In this document: positions 63,435 to 64,000 of the stretch, piece by piece
How positions within the stretch are numbered: the stretch's first letter is position 1
Layout of the letters: every line of letters starts with the position of its first letter
Assembly (NCBI GenBank): GCA_020851795.1
Contig: JADZCA010000010.1
Coordinates: forward strand, 78,087-142,086
From: Planctomycetota bacterium
Lineage (GTDB): Bacteria; Planctomycetota; PLA2; JAEUHO01
Reading direction: 5' to 3'
Length of the DNA stretch: 64,000 bases
Program-made: the position numbers and the translations under genes
Notes under the pieces: model-generated
Database searches by the model: none
Seen by the model: only the letters and a program-made list of their open reading frames with translations
What the model was told of the DNA's origin: nothing

Positions 63435-63455
63435 TCCTGAATTGAACGTTTCGTC

Positions 63456-63461
63456 TTGACG
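63456..63461 (+). promoter_or_regulatory. TTGACG, possible -35 of the terminal lipoprotein gene
   Basis: This TTGACG lies 75 bp before ATG 63536 in DNA of lower GC. A matching -10 is not clear; CACTAT at 63482-63487 is 20 bp away. A small perfect inverted repeat, GGACT-TT-AGTCC, sits at 63426-63437. Confidence 0.3.
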
Positions 63462-63535
63462 CAATCCCGCTTGCAGCCTCACACTATCGCCGGGCTTACG
63501 GAATCGACGTCCCCGGCGTCGATGCGAGGTACTTC

Positions 63536-64000
63536 ATGTCCACTCTTGGTCGGATGTGGGTCGGGTCCACCGTGGCGGTGCTGGCGCTCGCGTCGCTCGC
63601 CGGTTGCGGCGGCGGTGGTGGCGGCATCAAGACCGACGCGAGCCTCGTCACGCTCGTGACGACGTCGCTGCCCGAAGGCACGACGGGTCAGGCCTTCGCG
63701 GCGGCGTTCGACGCCACGTTCCCCAACGCGCCGGGGACGTTCACGGTCGAGGGCGGCGCGCTGCCGCCGGGCCTCTCGCTCGACACGGCCACCGGTCAGC
63801 TGACCGGCTACCCGCGACAGGTGGGGACGTTCCGGTTCACCGTCGCCGCGCGCGACGGCGTGGACAAGTCGCTGCCCGACGGCCGTGACGTGAACTTCGC
63901 CGAAGACCGGCGCGAGTTCGTCGTCAAGGTGGACCTCGGGCCGCCCCACATCCTCCCGCAGACGCCTCCGACGGCGCAGTACCGCGCGTCGTACAGCTAC
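63536..64000 (+). CDS. lipoprotein with putative Ig (He_PIG-like) domain, 3' end beyond window
   Basis: 155 codons are present and the frame is open at the window edge. The lipobox VLALASLAGC predicts a lipidated Cys23, followed by a Gly-rich linker. Residues ~42-105 match a He_PIG or cadherin-like Ig repeat (PEGTTGQAFAAAF, GALPPGLSLDTATGQLTGYP, GTFRFTVAARD). The next segment, PPTAQYRASYSY, looks like the start of a second repeat. Such proteins are large surface or adhesion proteins. The full length and any C-terminal sorting signal cannot be seen. Confidence 0.8.
   Translation, partial: MSTLGRMWVGSTVAVLALASLAGCGGGGGGIKTDASLVTLVTTSLPEGTTGQAFAAAFDATFPNAPGTFTVEGGALPPGLSLDTATGQLTGYPRQVGTFRFTVAARDGVDKSLPDGRDVNFAEDRREFVVKVDLGPPHILPQTPPTAQYRASYSY

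Overview
This window is very GC-rich DNA with tight, often 4-bp-overlapping operons and many GTG starts. An ECF sigma factor of the TIGR02999 type coupled to a Ser/Thr kinase, a MoxR-Bat aerotolerance operon, squalene-cyclase-like repeat proteins and large secreted multidomain proteins point to a Planctomycetota-like bacterium. Myxococcota or Acidobacteriota cannot be excluded. There are no rRNA, tRNA or CRISPR loci. The first 3.5 kb has visibly lower GC than the rest.

Layout. 1-3.6 kb: three orphan ORFs (two HEAT-like proteins and one unknown), each followed by a copy or an end of a terminal-inverted-repeat element. 3.6-7.9 kb (minus): tryptophanase, a sigma factor and kinase pair, and a class III nucleotide-cyclase-domain protein. 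8.1-18.1 kb: a ten-gene anaerobic benzoyl-CoA operon: had, oah, GNAT, dch, bcrCBAD, SDR, GNAT. It has a promoter whose -35 lies in a 33-bp palindrome, and a BadM/Rrf2-like regulator gene follows. These genes reduce benzoyl-CoA to the dienoyl-CoA with ATP, hydrate and oxidise it, and open the ring. 18.1-24.9 kb: TetR plus a tripartite RND efflux pump. 24.9-27.2 kb: a CDP-alcohol phosphatidyltransferase and a HEAT-M23 peptidase-like protein. 27.3-30.6 kb (minus): deoC-deoA-deoB nucleoside catabolism.

30.7-36.1 kb holds the most striking object. It is a ~1793-codon alpha-2-macroglobulin gene read in a single frame, with one in-frame TGA exactly at the catalytic thioester cysteine (PHG-TGA-FEQTSA). 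A SECIS-like hairpin follows immediately downstream. This is a candidate selenocysteine-containing macroglobulin; a nonsense mutation or base-call error is the main alternative.

36-53.8 kb: asparagine synthetase, a YceI protein, a membrane protein, two paralogous repeat proteins with an N-terminal Ig-like domain, a squalene-cyclase-like protein, a TolB-like propeller lipoprotein, a hotdog thioesterase, a sialate O-acetylesterase, an M1-M28-PDZ peptidase fusion and a Kef-type antiporter. 53.8-63.4 kb: a MoxR/DUF58/Bat operon. The window ends inside a putative-Ig lipoprotein gene.

A TANNNT hexamer lies 6-7 nt before the start codon of seven genes on both strands. This suggests leaderless transcription and was used to choose several starts.
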